A stretch of 64,000 nt of DNA, taken from the NCBI GenBank assembly GCA_050950065.1, contig JBMNGX010000005.1, positions 1 through 64,000 on the forward strand. The letters are read 5' to 3'. The stretch comes from JBAYOE01 sp050950065. Lineage in GTDB: Bacteria > Spirochaetota > Spirochaetia > Sphaerochaetales > Sphaerochaetaceae. Made by a program: the position numbers and the translations under genes. The notes beneath the pieces were generated by a model. The model searched no databases. It was not told where the DNA came from and saw only the letters and a list, made by a program, of their open reading frames with translations. Of the stretch, positions 1-9,671 are shown one piece after another. Each line of letters opens with the position of its first letter. Positions within the stretch are counted from its first letter, which is position 1.

Positions 1-1301
1 TTAGGCAAAAGGAGAATAATAGATTTGAAATAACACATGTTCCTTTTGCAATAAGAAACAGAGAATTACCATCTAGGATTGGCAGATCTGTCCTAAAAAG
101 ATACGAAAGAATTAGTTTTAATAAAAATAACCTAAACGTACCAGGTAAACCAATAGCTGATTTGTTATGCCCTGGCCATCCTTTGCTGGATAGTCTAATT
201 GATTTAATTCTAGAGCAAAGGGTTGATGTTTTAAAACAGGGTGCAATAATGGTGGATAATTCTTTTAAATATGATGAGCCAAGATTATTATTATATATAG
301 AAAATTCTATCCAGGATGGTGTCAAAGGAGTAAATAGTAATCGTAGGACAATTTCACAAAGAGTCCATTTTATTGAGATTGATGTCAACGGCAAGGTGTA
401 CAATGCTGGTTATGCTCCTTATCACGACTATCGAATTCCTAATGACGAAGAAAAAGAAAAAGTAAAAACTCTATTAGAGAAACTAAACTTTTTTAGTAAT
501 CCCGAAGAGATTGCTATTGAATATGCTATTGAAAGCTTAATACCTACCCATGTTTCTGAGACAAGGGACAGGCAATTAAAACGAATTAAGAAGACAGAAA
601 AAGCTGTTTATAACAGGCTTACTTCTGAAATAAGGTATTGGGACCATAGAGCTAACGATTTAAGATTGCAGGAAGCATCTGGAAAATCTAGAACAAAGAT
701 AAACTCCGCAAGAGCCCAAGCACGTGCAGAAGAAATTGCTGCAAGACTTGAAAAGAGGATGGAAGATTTACAAAAGGAAAAAAACATTTCCCCACTACCT
801 CCAGTTATTATTGGTGGAGCTATAATTGTCCCCTATACTTTATTGAAAGAACGAAGTGAAGAAACTGACCTTTTTGGTAAAGATCGTAAAAAAATAGAAG
901 TGATAGCTATGAATGCAGTGTTGGAAATTGAGCAAGAGCTTGGTTATGAACCTAAGGATGTCAGCTCTGATAACTGTGGTTATGATATTGAATCTAAGAT
1001 CCCCAAAGACAATGTTTTTGATGAGGGGAGTCTACGTTTTATAGAGGTAAAGGGTAGAAGGAAAGGTTCAACAACTGTGACAGTTACTAAAAATGAAGTT
1101 CTAACATCCTTAAACAAACCAGGGCAATACTACCTTGCTTTAGTAGAAGTAGATGATAACATTGTGAATGTGACTTATTTAAGAAACTCATTTTCAGCAA
1201 TACCAGATGAATCTTCTACAAGTATTAACTATGATATCTCATTATTATTTAAGAATTCGGAAATAACACATAAGCAACAACGGAGTATAACTAATGGCTA
1301 A
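1..1301 (+). CDS. C-terminal part of a SNF2-type helicase with DUF3883 domain (5' end outside window)
   Basis: The reading frame is open from base 3, with no stop before the TTG at 162, so this is a partial gene entering from the left, not a 379-residue protein. The LCPGHPLLD motif near base 165 is typical of the C-terminal half of phage-defence SNF2 helicases (family knowledge). A charged, probably coiled-coil stretch lies at about 570-790. The C-terminal domain has GYD (Asp codon 984) and EVKG (Glu codon 1044, Lys codon 1050), a D...ExK pattern resembling PD-(D/E)XK nucleases and matching DUF3883/NOV_C. The stop overlaps the next start by 8 bases, so the two genes are probably translationally coupled. 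The helicase motor itself is not visible here, so that part is inferred. Confidence 0.75.
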   Translation, partial: RQKENNRFEITHVPFAIRNRELPSRIGRSVLKRYERISFNKNNLNVPGKPIADLLCPGHPLLDSLIDLILEQRVDVLKQGAIMVDNSFKYDEPRLLLYIENSIQDGVKGVNSNRRTISQRVHFIEIDVNGKVYNAGYAPYHDYRIPNDEEKEKVKTLLEKLNFFSNPEEIAIEYAIESLIPTHVSETRDRQLKRIKKTEKAVYNRLTSEIRYWDHRANDLRLQEASGKSRTKINSARAQARAEEIAARLEKRMEDLQKEKNISPLPPVIIGGAIIVPYTLLKERSEETDLFGKDRKKIEVIAMNAVLEIEQELGYEPKDVSSDNCGYDIESKIPKDNVFDEGSLRFIEVKGRRKGSTTVTVTKNEVLTSLNKPGQYYLALVEVDDNIVNVTYLRNSFSAIPDESSTSINYDISLLFKNSEITHKQQRSITNG

Positions 1302-4059
1302 AAAGAAACTAATTGAAGTGGCATTACCACTAGATGCAATAAATGAAGCTTCTGCAAGAGAAAAGTCTATCAGACATGGGCACCCATCAACATTACATCT
1401 ATGGTGGGCTAGGCGCCCATTAGCTGCTGCTCGAGCTGTTATATTTTCTTCGTTAGTAGATGATCCATCTTCTCACCCTGACAAGTTCCCCACAGTTGAC
1501 TCTCAAGATAAAGAAAGACAAAGATTGTTTAAAATAATTGAAGAACTTGTAGTTTGGGAAAACTCTAACGATGAAGAAATACTTGATAAAGCAAAGGCAG
1601 AAATAATTAAATCAACAAATGGAGATCTTCCTGAATTATTGGATCCATTTGCTGGAGGTGGAGCAATACCACTAGAAGCCCAAAGGTTAGGGTTAAAAGC
1701 ACATGCCAGTGATCTAAATCCAGTTGCAGTGATGATTAACAAAGCAATGATTGAAATCCCTCCTAAGTTCCAAGGACTTCCCCCAGTTAATCCAGAAGTC
1801 CGTGCACAATTGGGATCAGAATTAGAGTGGAAAGGATCAACTGGTCTAGCAGAAGATGTTAGATACTATGGGGAATGGATGAGAGATGAGGCATTTAAGC
1901 GCATAGGCCATTTATATCCAAAAGTGGAGTTGGCTGATGGAGGAGAAGCAACAGTAGTTGCTTGGATTTGGGCCAGAACTGTTAAATGTCCTAATCCTGC
2001 ATGTGGCTGTGAGATGCCATTGGCTAATTCTTTTATGCTCTCTAATAAGAAGGGTAAAGAGTATTGGGTCAAACCTAAGATAAATAATGGGAAAATATCA
2101 TATTCAGTCACAAATAAGGGAGATGTTCCACCCTCACCCAAAGTGTCGAGAGGAGCACAATTTTTATGTATTTTATGTGGAGCTAACGCTAGAGAGAGTT
2201 ATATAAAAAAAGAAGCCAGTGAAGGTAGAATGAGTTCTGTTCTGATGGCTACTGTAGCTGAAGGTTCTAAAGGAAGACTTTATGTTTCTCCTTCTTATGA
2301 CATGATTGAAATCACAAAAAATATACCAAAACCTAATCATTATCCCAGTGCTGAATTGCCATATGATCCTCGAAACATCTGGTGTAAAAATTATGGTCTA
2401 ACTCATTACCACTCACTTTTTACTGAGCGCCAACTTCTTGCAATGACTACCCTTAGTGATTTAGTAAAAGAAACACAACATAAAGTATATGTAGATGCTC
2501 TCATAGCCAGAATGGAAGATGATTCTTTAAGTCTTGTTGAAAATGGTAAAGGAGCAAAAGCCTATGGAGAAGCGTTAGGAGTATATTTGGCCTTTTTAGT
2601 AGACAAATTATCAGATAGGAATTCCTCTATTTGTTCTTGGAATAACACAAATGAAACTATTAGAAATACCTTTGCAAGGCAGTCAATTCCGATGGTATGG
2701 GACTTTGCAGAGGCTAATATTTTTAGTAATTCAGCAGGGTCTTATAATAGCATGATGAATTGGTTGGTAAAAGCTGTCTTTAATTTACCAATAATAAAAG
2801 AGGGAAGTGCAACTCAAAATGATGCTACCATTGATATTGGAAAACGTAATATTGTTGTCTCTACTGATCCTCCCTATTATGATAACATTAGTTATGCTGA
2901 TTTGTCTGATTACCTCTATATCTGGATGAGACGTTCGTTAAAAGATACATACCCTAACTTATTCTCTACAATGCTGGTTCCTAAAGTTGAAGAGCTTATA
3001 GCTACTCCATATAGGTTTGATGGCAACAAAGCAAAGGCTAAAGATTTTTTTGAAAATGGAATGTTGAAAGCATTTGAACAAATTTATAAATATACTAGAG
3101 AAGATATTCCAGTAACAATCTATTATGCTTTTAAGCAAAGTGAGACTAAAATAGATGATAATTCAGTTGCAACAACAGTATCTTCTGGATGGGAAACAAT
3201 GCTTTCAGCTTTAATTCAAGCAGGATTCACGATAACTGGAACATGGCCAATTAGAACTGAAATGGGCTCAAGGGCTATAGCAATTGGGACAAACGCTTTA
3301 GCATCTTCCATCGTACTTGTTTGTAGGAAGAAACAGCTATCAGCTGAGTTTATTACAAGGAGAGAGTTTTTAAATACTCTTCGACGTGAATTAAAACCAG
3401 CGTTGGTTCAGCTTCAACATGCTAACATTGCTCCTGTAGACTTAGCTCAGTCAGCAATAGGACCTGGTATGGCAGTTTTTTCAAGAAACGGGAAGGTGCT
3501 TGATGCTGACGGAACACCTATGTCTGTTCGAGAAGCACTACAAATCATTAATCAAATTGTAGATGAGTTTTTTAGTGAACAAGAGGGAGAGCTAGATCCT
3601 GAAAGTAGATTTTGTGTGGAACTTTTTTCCCAGGTTGCTTTTAACCCAATGAAATTTGGTACAGCACAAGTTTTAGCAACTGCTAAAAATATTTCGATTG
3701 ACCAACTTGCTCAGAAAGGAGCATTAACATCTGAAAAAGGGTTTGTTCAATTAGTATGTCGAGATGATTTAAAAGAGTTCTCAATTAATGATAGCAACAA
3801 TGTGTGGTTAGCCACTCAACATCTCACTAAAGCTTTTGGTAAATTTGGAATTGAGGGGTCCTCAAAAATTTTAACAAGGCTGTCTAGTACAGTTGTTGAA
3901 AATGCAAAAGCTCTTGCCTATAGACTATACACAATAGCAGAGAGAAAAGGGTGGGCTAATGAAGCATATGCCTATAATATTTTAATTTCATCTTGGATGA
4001 CAATTCAACAAAGCTTATTAGAGCAAGGTGATTATAGAGAAGGGGAACTACAATTTTAA
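1294..4059 (+). CDS. DUF1156 adenine-specific DNA methylase, probable anti-phage modification protein
   Basis: This 921-residue protein starts with the DUF1156 region (IRHGHPSTLHLWWARRPL, residues about 26-43). It has the SAM-binding motif DPFAGGG at about 117-123 and the amino-methyltransferase motif DPPYYDN at about 525-531. A Cys-rich insert at about 232-290 (CPNPACGC, then CILC) probably binds zinc. The DPPY motif and family membership point to N6-adenine or N4-cytosine methylation of DNA. It lies between a DUF3883 helicase and a DUF499 ATPase, a gene set repeatedly seen in defence islands. The target site cannot be read from sequence. Confidence 0.88.
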   Translation: MAKKKLIEVALPLDAINEASAREKSIRHGHPSTLHLWWARRPLAAARAVIFSSLVDDPSSHPDKFPTVDSQDKERQRLFKIIEELVVWENSNDEEILDKAKAEIIKSTNGDLPELLDPFAGGGAIPLEAQRLGLKAHASDLNPVAVMINKAMIEIPPKFQGLPPVNPEVRAQLGSELEWKGSTGLAEDVRYYGEWMRDEAFKRIGHLYPKVELADGGEATVVAWIWARTVKCPNPACGCEMPLANSFMLSNKKGKEYWVKPKINNGKISYSVTNKGDVPPSPKVSRGAQFLCILCGANARESYIKKEASEGRMSSVLMATVAEGSKGRLYVSPSYDMIEITKNIPKPNHYPSAELPYDPRNIWCKNYGLTHYHSLFTERQLLAMTTLSDLVKETQHKVYVDALIARMEDDSLSLVENGKGAKAYGEALGVYLAFLVDKLSDRNSSICSWNNTNETIRNTFARQSIPMVWDFAEANIFSNSAGSYNSMMNWLVKAVFNLPIIKEGSATQNDATIDIGKRNIVVSTDPPYYDNISYADLSDYLYIWMRRSLKDTYPNLFSTMLVPKVEELIATPYRFDGNKAKAKDFFENGMLKAFEQIYKYTREDIPVTIYYAFKQSETKIDDNSVATTVSSGWETMLSALIQAGFTITGTWPIRTEMGSRAIAIGTNALASSIVLVCRKKQLSAEFITRREFLNTLRRELKPALVQLQHANIAPVDLAQSAIGPGMAVFSRNGKVLDADGTPMSVREALQIINQIVDEFFSEQEGELDPESRFCVELFSQVAFNPMKFGTAQVLATAKNISIDQLAQKGALTSEKGFVQLVCRDDLKEFSINDSNNVWLATQHLTKAFGKFGIEGSSKILTRLSSTVVENAKALAYRLYTIAERKGWANEAYAYNILISSWMTIQQSLLEQGDYREGELQF

Positions 4060-4072
4060 TTAGGGACGTTAT

Positions 4073-7000
4073 ATGAAAAATCATGAGATGGTAAATACAG
4101 GATTTAGGCATACTTTAAAAGCGCTGGCACCATTTGTTGTTAGAGAGCTTAAATCAGTTTATGGTGAGCAATGGTGGAAAGAAGGGGTACTGGAACGCCT
4201 ATCTTTTGAGCAGCAAAGAGATTTGCCTATTGCTGGTAGTGAAGAGGAGTTAATTAACTCTTTTGATATTCTTTTATGCCTACAAATAATAGGTAGACAG
4301 TGGCAGGATGTATTTAGGAAAAAAATGTCCATCGATCAACGGAGTTGGGCTAATGAGCTAATAGGGGTTAGGCATAAATGGGCTCATGCTGGTTCTAAAG
4401 ATTTTGATGATACTTATACTTGGCGTGCATTAGATACAATGACAAGGCTTATAGACCAACTTGATGATATTGAAGCAGAGAGTATTAGAGAACTAATTAG
4501 GGAGGTTCGTTATGGCTCTAAAGAAGGTTCTGTAAGTGTCAAGGTCGTTAAACCTGTAGTTAAGACCATTATTACAAAAAAATCTGGAATTATAAAAAAA
4601 TCACCTAGCAGTAATTTAAAACCTTGGAGAGAAATAATCATACCTCACCCAGATGTTGCTTCTGGCCAATATAAAAATGCAGAATTTGCTGCTGACCTAG
4701 GACAAGTAGCCCGTGGAGAGGGTTCGATAGAATACAGAGATCCAGTTGAATTTTTTGCTAGGACTTTTGTTACTGAGGGAATGAAAGGCCTTTTAAGCGA
4801 AGCTGTAAAGCGAGTTTCAGGAAAAGATGGAGAGCCTGTGATTCAGCTCAAAACTGCTTTTGGAGGTGGTAAAACGCACAGCATGTTAGCTTTGTACCAT
4901 TTGCTTAGAGGCAAAATATCATTAGATAAAATTCCATCAATAAGACCAGTACTAGAAGAATCTAAGGTTGATTCAATTCCCAAAGTACATGTGGCAGTAA
5001 TAGTAGGAACTGCTTTAGATCCTTCAAAAGCAAGAAGACCTGTAAATATGCCAGGAATTACGATAAATACGTTGTGGGGGGAGATAGCTGCCCAATTATC
5101 AGAATCATCTGGAGTTAAGGATTTATATGACTACGTAAAAAAGGCTGATAATAAAGGTGTTTCACCTGGTTCGAATGCACTAAGAGCAATGTTTGATAGA
5201 GTCGGACCTTGTATGGTTTTAATTGACGAACTTGTTGCCTATGCAAAGAAGCTCTATGGAGTAACAGGATTGCCTGCGGGCAGTTATGACAACCTAATTA
5301 CTTTTATTCAAGAACTTACTGAAGCTGCTAGTACTTCTAAGAATAGTATCGTTGTTGCATCTTTACCTGAGTCTGAGTTAGAAGTCGGAGGAGAGGCAGG
5401 GAAAAAAGTACTAGAAACTTTAGAGCATACTCTGGGTAGGAAAGAGGCTATATGGAAACCAGTTACTGCCAATGAAGGGTTTGAAGTAGTTCGTAGACGG
5501 TTGTTTTTAAGTAGTACAAAACTTGAAGAGAGAGATGCTGTTTGTAAAGCTTTTAGTGAAATGTACTATTTAAATCAATCGGACTTTCCTGGTGAAACAA
5601 AAGAAGTTGAATACTTAAATCGTTTAACAAGTTGCTATCCTATTCATCCAGAGGTTTTTGATAGGTTATATGAAGATTGGGCAACTTTAGAAAGATTCCA
5701 GAGAACTCGTGGAGTACTGCGTTTGATGGCTGCAGTGGTTTATGATTTATGGATGAAAAATGATGCGAGCCTTTTAATAATGCCTTCATCTTTTTCTCTA
5801 GACAATCCAATTATTAGGGATGAGCTTTCTCGTCATCTCCCAGAAAGTTGGAACGCTGTAATAGAAAAAGATGTTGATGGCTCTAAATCAATCCCATTTC
5901 AAAAGGATCAACAGCATACAAGGTTTGGTGGTTGTATAGCTGCACGGAGGGTAGCTAGAACAATATTATTGGGAAGTGCACCTTCCGTTAAGCAAATGAA
6001 CGTCAGGGGTGTAGAACAGTCAAGAATTCGGCTAGGAGTCGTTCAGCCAGGAGAGCAGATTGCTGTTTTTAACGATGCTTTGTCAATATTGAGAACTTCT
6101 CTAACCTATTTATACAGCAATAGCGAGCAAACTAGGTATTGGTACGATACTCGTCCAACACTGCGTAAAACTATGGAGGATCGGGCTACTCAAATTAAAG
6201 AAGAAACTGTAATCCAAGAAATTGAAACACGATTAAGACAGATGAGAAGAGAAGAACCTTTTGTTGGAGTTCACTGTTGTCCTTCTTCGTCTTTGGATGT
6301 GTTAGATGAACAAACTTTAAGGTTAGTTGTCTTACCTCCAACAATAAGCTACTCTAATCAAGGAAAAGCAGACTCTGCCCTTAATTTAGCCAAACAAATA
6401 TTGGATAATAGAGGAAATAGTCCCCGTACTTATAAAAATATGTTGATATTTGTGGCAGCAGACTCCTCCATAAAAGAAGCTTTGTTCCCAGAAATAAAAA
6501 GTCTTAAAGCTTGGGAATCAATAAAAGATGATAAAGATGAATTAAATTTAGACTCTTCTCAAGTAAAAGAAACTGATCATAATATTCAGCGTTTACACAA
6601 ACTTATCGACATGCGTTTAAATGAGAGTTATTCTTGGCTATTTGTACCTAATATAGACGTTGGTGTAGATATAAAAACAATTCAGTGGGATTGTTTAAGA
6701 ATAAGCGGATCTGATGAAAATTGTGTTACTCGAGCTAGTAAGAAGGTAATACAGGAAGAGTACGCCATAACCAAATGGGGGCCAGCATTATTAAGTATGG
6801 TTTTAAGTAATTGGTTTTGGAAAAATCAAGCTTACATAAAAATCAAAGATTTATGGGGCTACTTTACTACTTACTGTTACCTCCCGAGATTAAGTAATTA
6901 TAGCGTTTTGGAAAATGCTATTTCAGCAGGTCTTTCTTCTGATGAGTATTTTGGAATAGCTGAAGGTGTGGTAGAAGATGGTAAATATTTGGGGGTAAAG

Positions 7001-7420
7001 TTTAACACCTCTAACCATATAATTGACCAATCAAACTTTATACTTACAGCCAACGAAGCTAAAAAAGCAATGGAAGACAAAAAGGAGCCAAAGGGTGAAG
7101 CAAGTTATCCTGAGCCAGAAGTAGGACAAGAAGGAGAACAAGATGGACCAGTTAGTGATGTTGATCCTTCTACTGCACCTAAAAGCCAGGGCCCCAGACG
7201 ATTTTATTTATCTACTAAATTAGACACAACACGATTTATTAGAGATATTGGGAAACTAAATGATGAAATACTTAACCATTTATTAAGTCTAGATGGTAAA
7301 AAGATTGAGATTAGACTTGATGTTGACATTGAGTTCAAAGAGGATGTCCCAAATGAAATTGTTAGGACTGTGACTGAAAACAGTAGAACTTTGAAAGTAG
7401 ATGATTCAGGGTTTGATTAG
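4073..7420 (+). CDS. DUF499 ATPase with N-terminal Swt1/HEPN-like domain, anti-phage-associated
   Basis: This 1115-residue protein begins 13 bases after the methylase. The N-terminal ~140 residues look like a Swt1-type HEPN domain and contain an RxxxxH motif (Arg100 to His105, RHKWAH), the usual HEPN ribonuclease signature. An ATPase core follows, with a P-loop-like GGGKTH at 264-269 and a Walker B-like MVLIDELVAY near 381-390. The C-terminus has an acidic, Pro/Glu-rich linker (about 1003-1045) and a conserved final domain starting at RRFYLSTKLD. DUF499 proteins are related in architecture to the BREX BrxC/PglY ATPases. The role in defence is inferred from family and neighbours; ribonuclease activity is only suggested by the motif. 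Confidence 0.85.
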   Translation: MKNHEMVNTGFRHTLKALAPFVVRELKSVYGEQWWKEGVLERLSFEQQRDLPIAGSEEELINSFDILLCLQIIGRQWQDVFRKKMSIDQRSWANELIGVRHKWAHAGSKDFDDTYTWRALDTMTRLIDQLDDIEAESIRELIREVRYGSKEGSVSVKVVKPVVKTIITKKSGIIKKSPSSNLKPWREIIIPHPDVASGQYKNAEFAADLGQVARGEGSIEYRDPVEFFARTFVTEGMKGLLSEAVKRVSGKDGEPVIQLKTAFGGGKTHSMLALYHLLRGKISLDKIPSIRPVLEESKVDSIPKVHVAVIVGTALDPSKARRPVNMPGITINTLWGEIAAQLSESSGVKDLYDYVKKADNKGVSPGSNALRAMFDRVGPCMVLIDELVAYAKKLYGVTGLPAGSYDNLITFIQELTEAASTSKNSIVVASLPESELEVGGEAGKKVLETLEHTLGRKEAIWKPVTANEGFEVVRRRLFLSSTKLEERDAVCKAFSEMYYLNQSDFPGETKEVEYLNRLTSCYPIHPEVFDRLYEDWATLERFQRTRGVLRLMAAVVYDLWMKNDASLLIMPSSFSLDNPIIRDELSRHLPESWNAVIEKDVDGSKSIPFQKDQQHTRFGGCIAARRVARTILLGSAPSVKQMNVRGVEQSRIRLGVVQPGEQIAVFNDALSILRTSLTYLYSNSEQTRYWYDTRPTLRKTMEDRATQIKEETVIQEIETRLRQMRREEPFVGVHCCPSSSLDVLDEQTLRLVVLPPTISYSNQGKADSALNLAKQILDNRGNSPRTYKNMLIFVAADSSIKEALFPEIKSLKAWESIKDDKDELNLDSSQVKETDHNIQRLHKLIDMRLNESYSWLFVPNIDVGVDIKTIQWDCLRISGSDENCVTRASKKVIQEEYAITKWGPALLSMVLSNWFWKNQAYIKIKDLWGYFTTYCYLPRLSNYSVLENAISAGLSSDEYFGIAEGVVEDGKYLGVKFNTSNHIIDQSNFILTANEAKKAMEDKKEPKGEASYPEPEVGQEGEQDGPVSDVDPSTAPKSQGPRRFYLSTKLDTTRFIRDIGKLNDEILNHLLSLDGKKIEIRLDVDIEFKEDVPNEIVRTVTENSRTLKVDDSGFD

Positions 7421-7453
7421 GGATATTTAATTAATAGCTAACACATCCCTAAC

Positions 7454-7481
7454 TTGAGTAATGATGAATCTATGTTATCAT
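7454..7481 (+). promoter_or_regulatory. Candidate promoter of the DUF262 gene
   Basis: TTGAGT (7454-7459) and TATCAT (7476-7481) are 16 bases apart in the 125-base gap after the DUF499 gene. A good ribosome site (AAAGGAAAG) precedes the next ATG. The gap suggests that the DUF262 gene can be transcribed separately from the methylase operon. Confidence 0.4.
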
Positions 7482-7545
7482 AGTTTTAGTATCTAAAAAA
7501 CTTCTTTGTAGCTATGGCATTTGCAAACTTTATAAAGGAAAGAAC

Positions 7546-9291
7546 ATGAGTAAATTAAATGTAGACCAAAAAACAATTAAACAACTTTTCACGGATAACT
7601 CTCCTAATTTTCTAATACCTGATTATCAACGACCTTATGCTTGGGAAGATGATGAATGCCAAACGCTTTGGGACGATATATTCAACTTTGCACTACCAGA
7701 AAACAATGTCGATTTGTTTGTGAAAGGAGATGAATATTTTCTAGGAGCAATAGTAACCTTTAAAAATGATGATGGCAAATTAGAGGTAATTGATGGACAA
7801 CAAAGACTGACAACCATTCTTCTGTTACTAAGAGCTTTTTACGATAGATTTGCACTAATGAATGATCAGAGGTCAACCGACTTAAGGAGATTAATTTCAC
7901 AATGTATTTGGCATACAGATGAATTTGGAAATGCTGATACTAAGCAATTAAAAATTGATTCTGAGGTGGCCACCGATGATGAAAAGGAAGAGTTTTTAGA
8001 GATATTACGTAGTGGAACTGTCTCAGCATCAGCTAACAGCAAATATGTCATAAATTTTAGGTTTTTCCAGAAAAAGATAAATACATTTGTTGAAGAATAT
8101 CCTACATACTTTCAATTTTTACCAGCAAGAATTTTGAACAACTGTATTTTATTGCCTATAGAGGCTGACTCTCAAGATACTGCATTGAGAATATTTTCTA
8201 CTCTTAATGACAGGGGGTTGCCTTTAGCGGACGCAGATATTTTCAAAGCTCAATTTTATAAATACTACAATAAAAAGAACCAGAAAGATGAATTTATAGA
8301 AAATTGGAAATCTCTAACCACAGATGCAGATGAAATATTTAAGCCAATCGTTGGGACTCCAATGGATGAGTTATTCACAAAGTATATGTACTACATTAGA
8401 GCTTCTGAAGATATCAAACTCAGCACAACTGAAGCATTAAGAAAATTTTATGAACATGATAACTATAGAAGATTATTAAAAGAAAATACTATTTTAGATC
8501 TACTGTCCTTGGTTAAATTTTGGAAACAGGTAGCTGAACAAGATAGAACTTTATTTTCGGAAAAAGTTTTACAACTTTTATTTGTTTTAAAATATGCGCC
8601 TAACAGTATGTGGGAATATATAACTTCTGTCTATTATTTTTCATTTAAAGATGATGAAGATGTGCTTAACAATGATGAGTTTGCTAAATTCCTGTCAAAA
8701 ATCACTGCTTTTATTTTTGCCTATGCACTGACTAACCCAGGTGTGAATGCTTTAAGGACCCCAGTGTATGCTGAAATGATTAAATTATATTCTGGAGAGC
8801 GATGCACTTTTGAAAATTTTAGATTTGATGAAAAAAGTGTGCGAAATGCTCTTGATAATTATAGATTTACAAATAATAGACCTATCACTAGATCATTGAT
8901 AACATGGTATGCTTTTACATTTGAAGACCAAGAACTACCTCCTTTAAATAGCCGATTTCAGATAGAGCATATTTATGCTTCAGAACGGCATAACAGGGAA
9001 AATATGTTGATTAATGCTGGAAACTTAGAGTCATTAGGAAATAAAATTTTACTTGAAAGAAGTATTAATATTAGGGCTTCAGATTATAGGTTTGAAGATA
9101 AGAAAAAGTTTTATGCAGGATTTGTTGATGCAAGAGGAAAAGAAAACCCTTGTAGTATGATTGAAGAATATAAAACACTAATACAGCAGGATGATTTTAG
9201 TGAAAAAGATATTTTGTATAGAGATAAGCAAATTAAAGATGCTTTTGTTGAATACCTTTATAAAGAAGATTTGATTAAAAATACTTTTTAA
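7546..9291 (+). CDS. DUF262-DUF1524 protein, GmrSD/type IV restriction-like
   Basis: The 581-residue protein has an N-terminal DUF262 domain (IPDYQRPYAW at about 23-32; DGQQR at 83-87), a ParB/Srx-like fold that in GmrS uses nucleotide. The C-terminal DUF1524 HNH-type nuclease motif is IEHIYA at about 473-478, followed by NLESLGN. This is the single-chain arrangement of GmrSD-like enzymes, which cut DNA carrying modified cytosines. Length and both motif sets look complete. It follows the DUF1156-DUF499 genes, so it may add a modification-dependent layer to the same island, but its own promoter is possible. Substrate choice is inferred from family only. Confidence 0.85.
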   Translation: MSKLNVDQKTIKQLFTDNSPNFLIPDYQRPYAWEDDECQTLWDDIFNFALPENNVDLFVKGDEYFLGAIVTFKNDDGKLEVIDGQQRLTTILLLLRAFYDRFALMNDQRSTDLRRLISQCIWHTDEFGNADTKQLKIDSEVATDDEKEEFLEILRSGTVSASANSKYVINFRFFQKKINTFVEEYPTYFQFLPARILNNCILLPIEADSQDTALRIFSTLNDRGLPLADADIFKAQFYKYYNKKNQKDEFIENWKSLTTDADEIFKPIVGTPMDELFTKYMYYIRASEDIKLSTTEALRKFYEHDNYRRLLKENTILDLLSLVKFWKQVAEQDRTLFSEKVLQLLFVLKYAPNSMWEYITSVYYFSFKDDEDVLNNDEFAKFLSKITAFIFAYALTNPGVNALRTPVYAEMIKLYSGERCTFENFRFDEKSVRNALDNYRFTNNRPITRSLITWYAFTFEDQELPPLNSRFQIEHIYASERHNRENMLINAGNLESLGNKILLERSINIRASDYRFEDKKKFYAGFVDARGKENPCSMIEEYKTLIQQDDFSEKDILYRDKQIKDAFVEYLYKEDLIKNTF

Positions 9292-9604
9292 AAAATGGAC
9301 AGATTTTTTGGATAATTTATAAGATATTGATGTTTAAATATTTAGTACCTGATCTCTAATTCTTAAAATATCTTCTGTTTTTTTCCAAGAGTTCTTTTGA
9401 AAGTCGTTGAGCCATATGCTCATCTTTTCTTTCTTCTTCCATAGGAACTAACTCAATGGGAAGGTTTAAGGTATCTCGCTCAATCTTAATACCAACCTCC
9501 AAGTACCTAATTAACTCGTTATTCGTTAAAGTCTCTGGATCTATCTTCTGAAGGGCCACCAGAGCCTTCTCTTGTATCAACCTAGCTTGTTTTGCATGCC
9601 TCTT
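9292..9604. other. Junction between defence genes and IS66
   Basis: This 313-base stretch holds no complete gene. It contains only the 5'-truncated minus-strand remnant described separately, which runs up to the last base before the IS66 left end. No clear terminator for the DUF262 gene was found. Confidence 0.5.
9356..9604 (-). pseudogene. Remnant of a small phage-like protein, 5' end cut by IS66
   Basis: The minus-strand frame is open from the IS66 left end (9604) to the stop at 9356 and encodes about 82 native residues. The helical text (ALVALQKIDPETLTNNELIR, then EVGIKIERD) resembles the C-terminal part of phBC6A51-like phage HTH or terminase small-subunit proteins, but this is from memory and weak. 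The apparent TTG start at 9580 is internal; codons upstream run into the inverted repeat. The gene therefore lost its start when the element arrived. It is probably not expressed. Confidence 0.4.
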
Positions 9605-9617
9605 GTAACCGTCAAAT
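9605..9617 (+). repeat. IS66 left terminal inverted repeat
   Basis: GTAACCGTCAAAT matches the reverse complement of 12129-12141 exactly; similarity fades after that (CATC versus GAAG). It lies 55 bases before the likely tnpA start. Confidence 0.85.
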
Positions 9618-9671
9618 CATCTCCTCTATGAAATAGTCTTTAGCTTTGCCACTATTGTGGTGGAGGTAACT

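Noticed and set aside
1..7420. BREX or DISARM system
   Set aside because: No PglZ, PglX, Lon-like, DrmA or DrmB gene is visible; the DUF1156-DUF499 pair with a DUF3883 helicase is a different set. The true name depends on genes left of the window.
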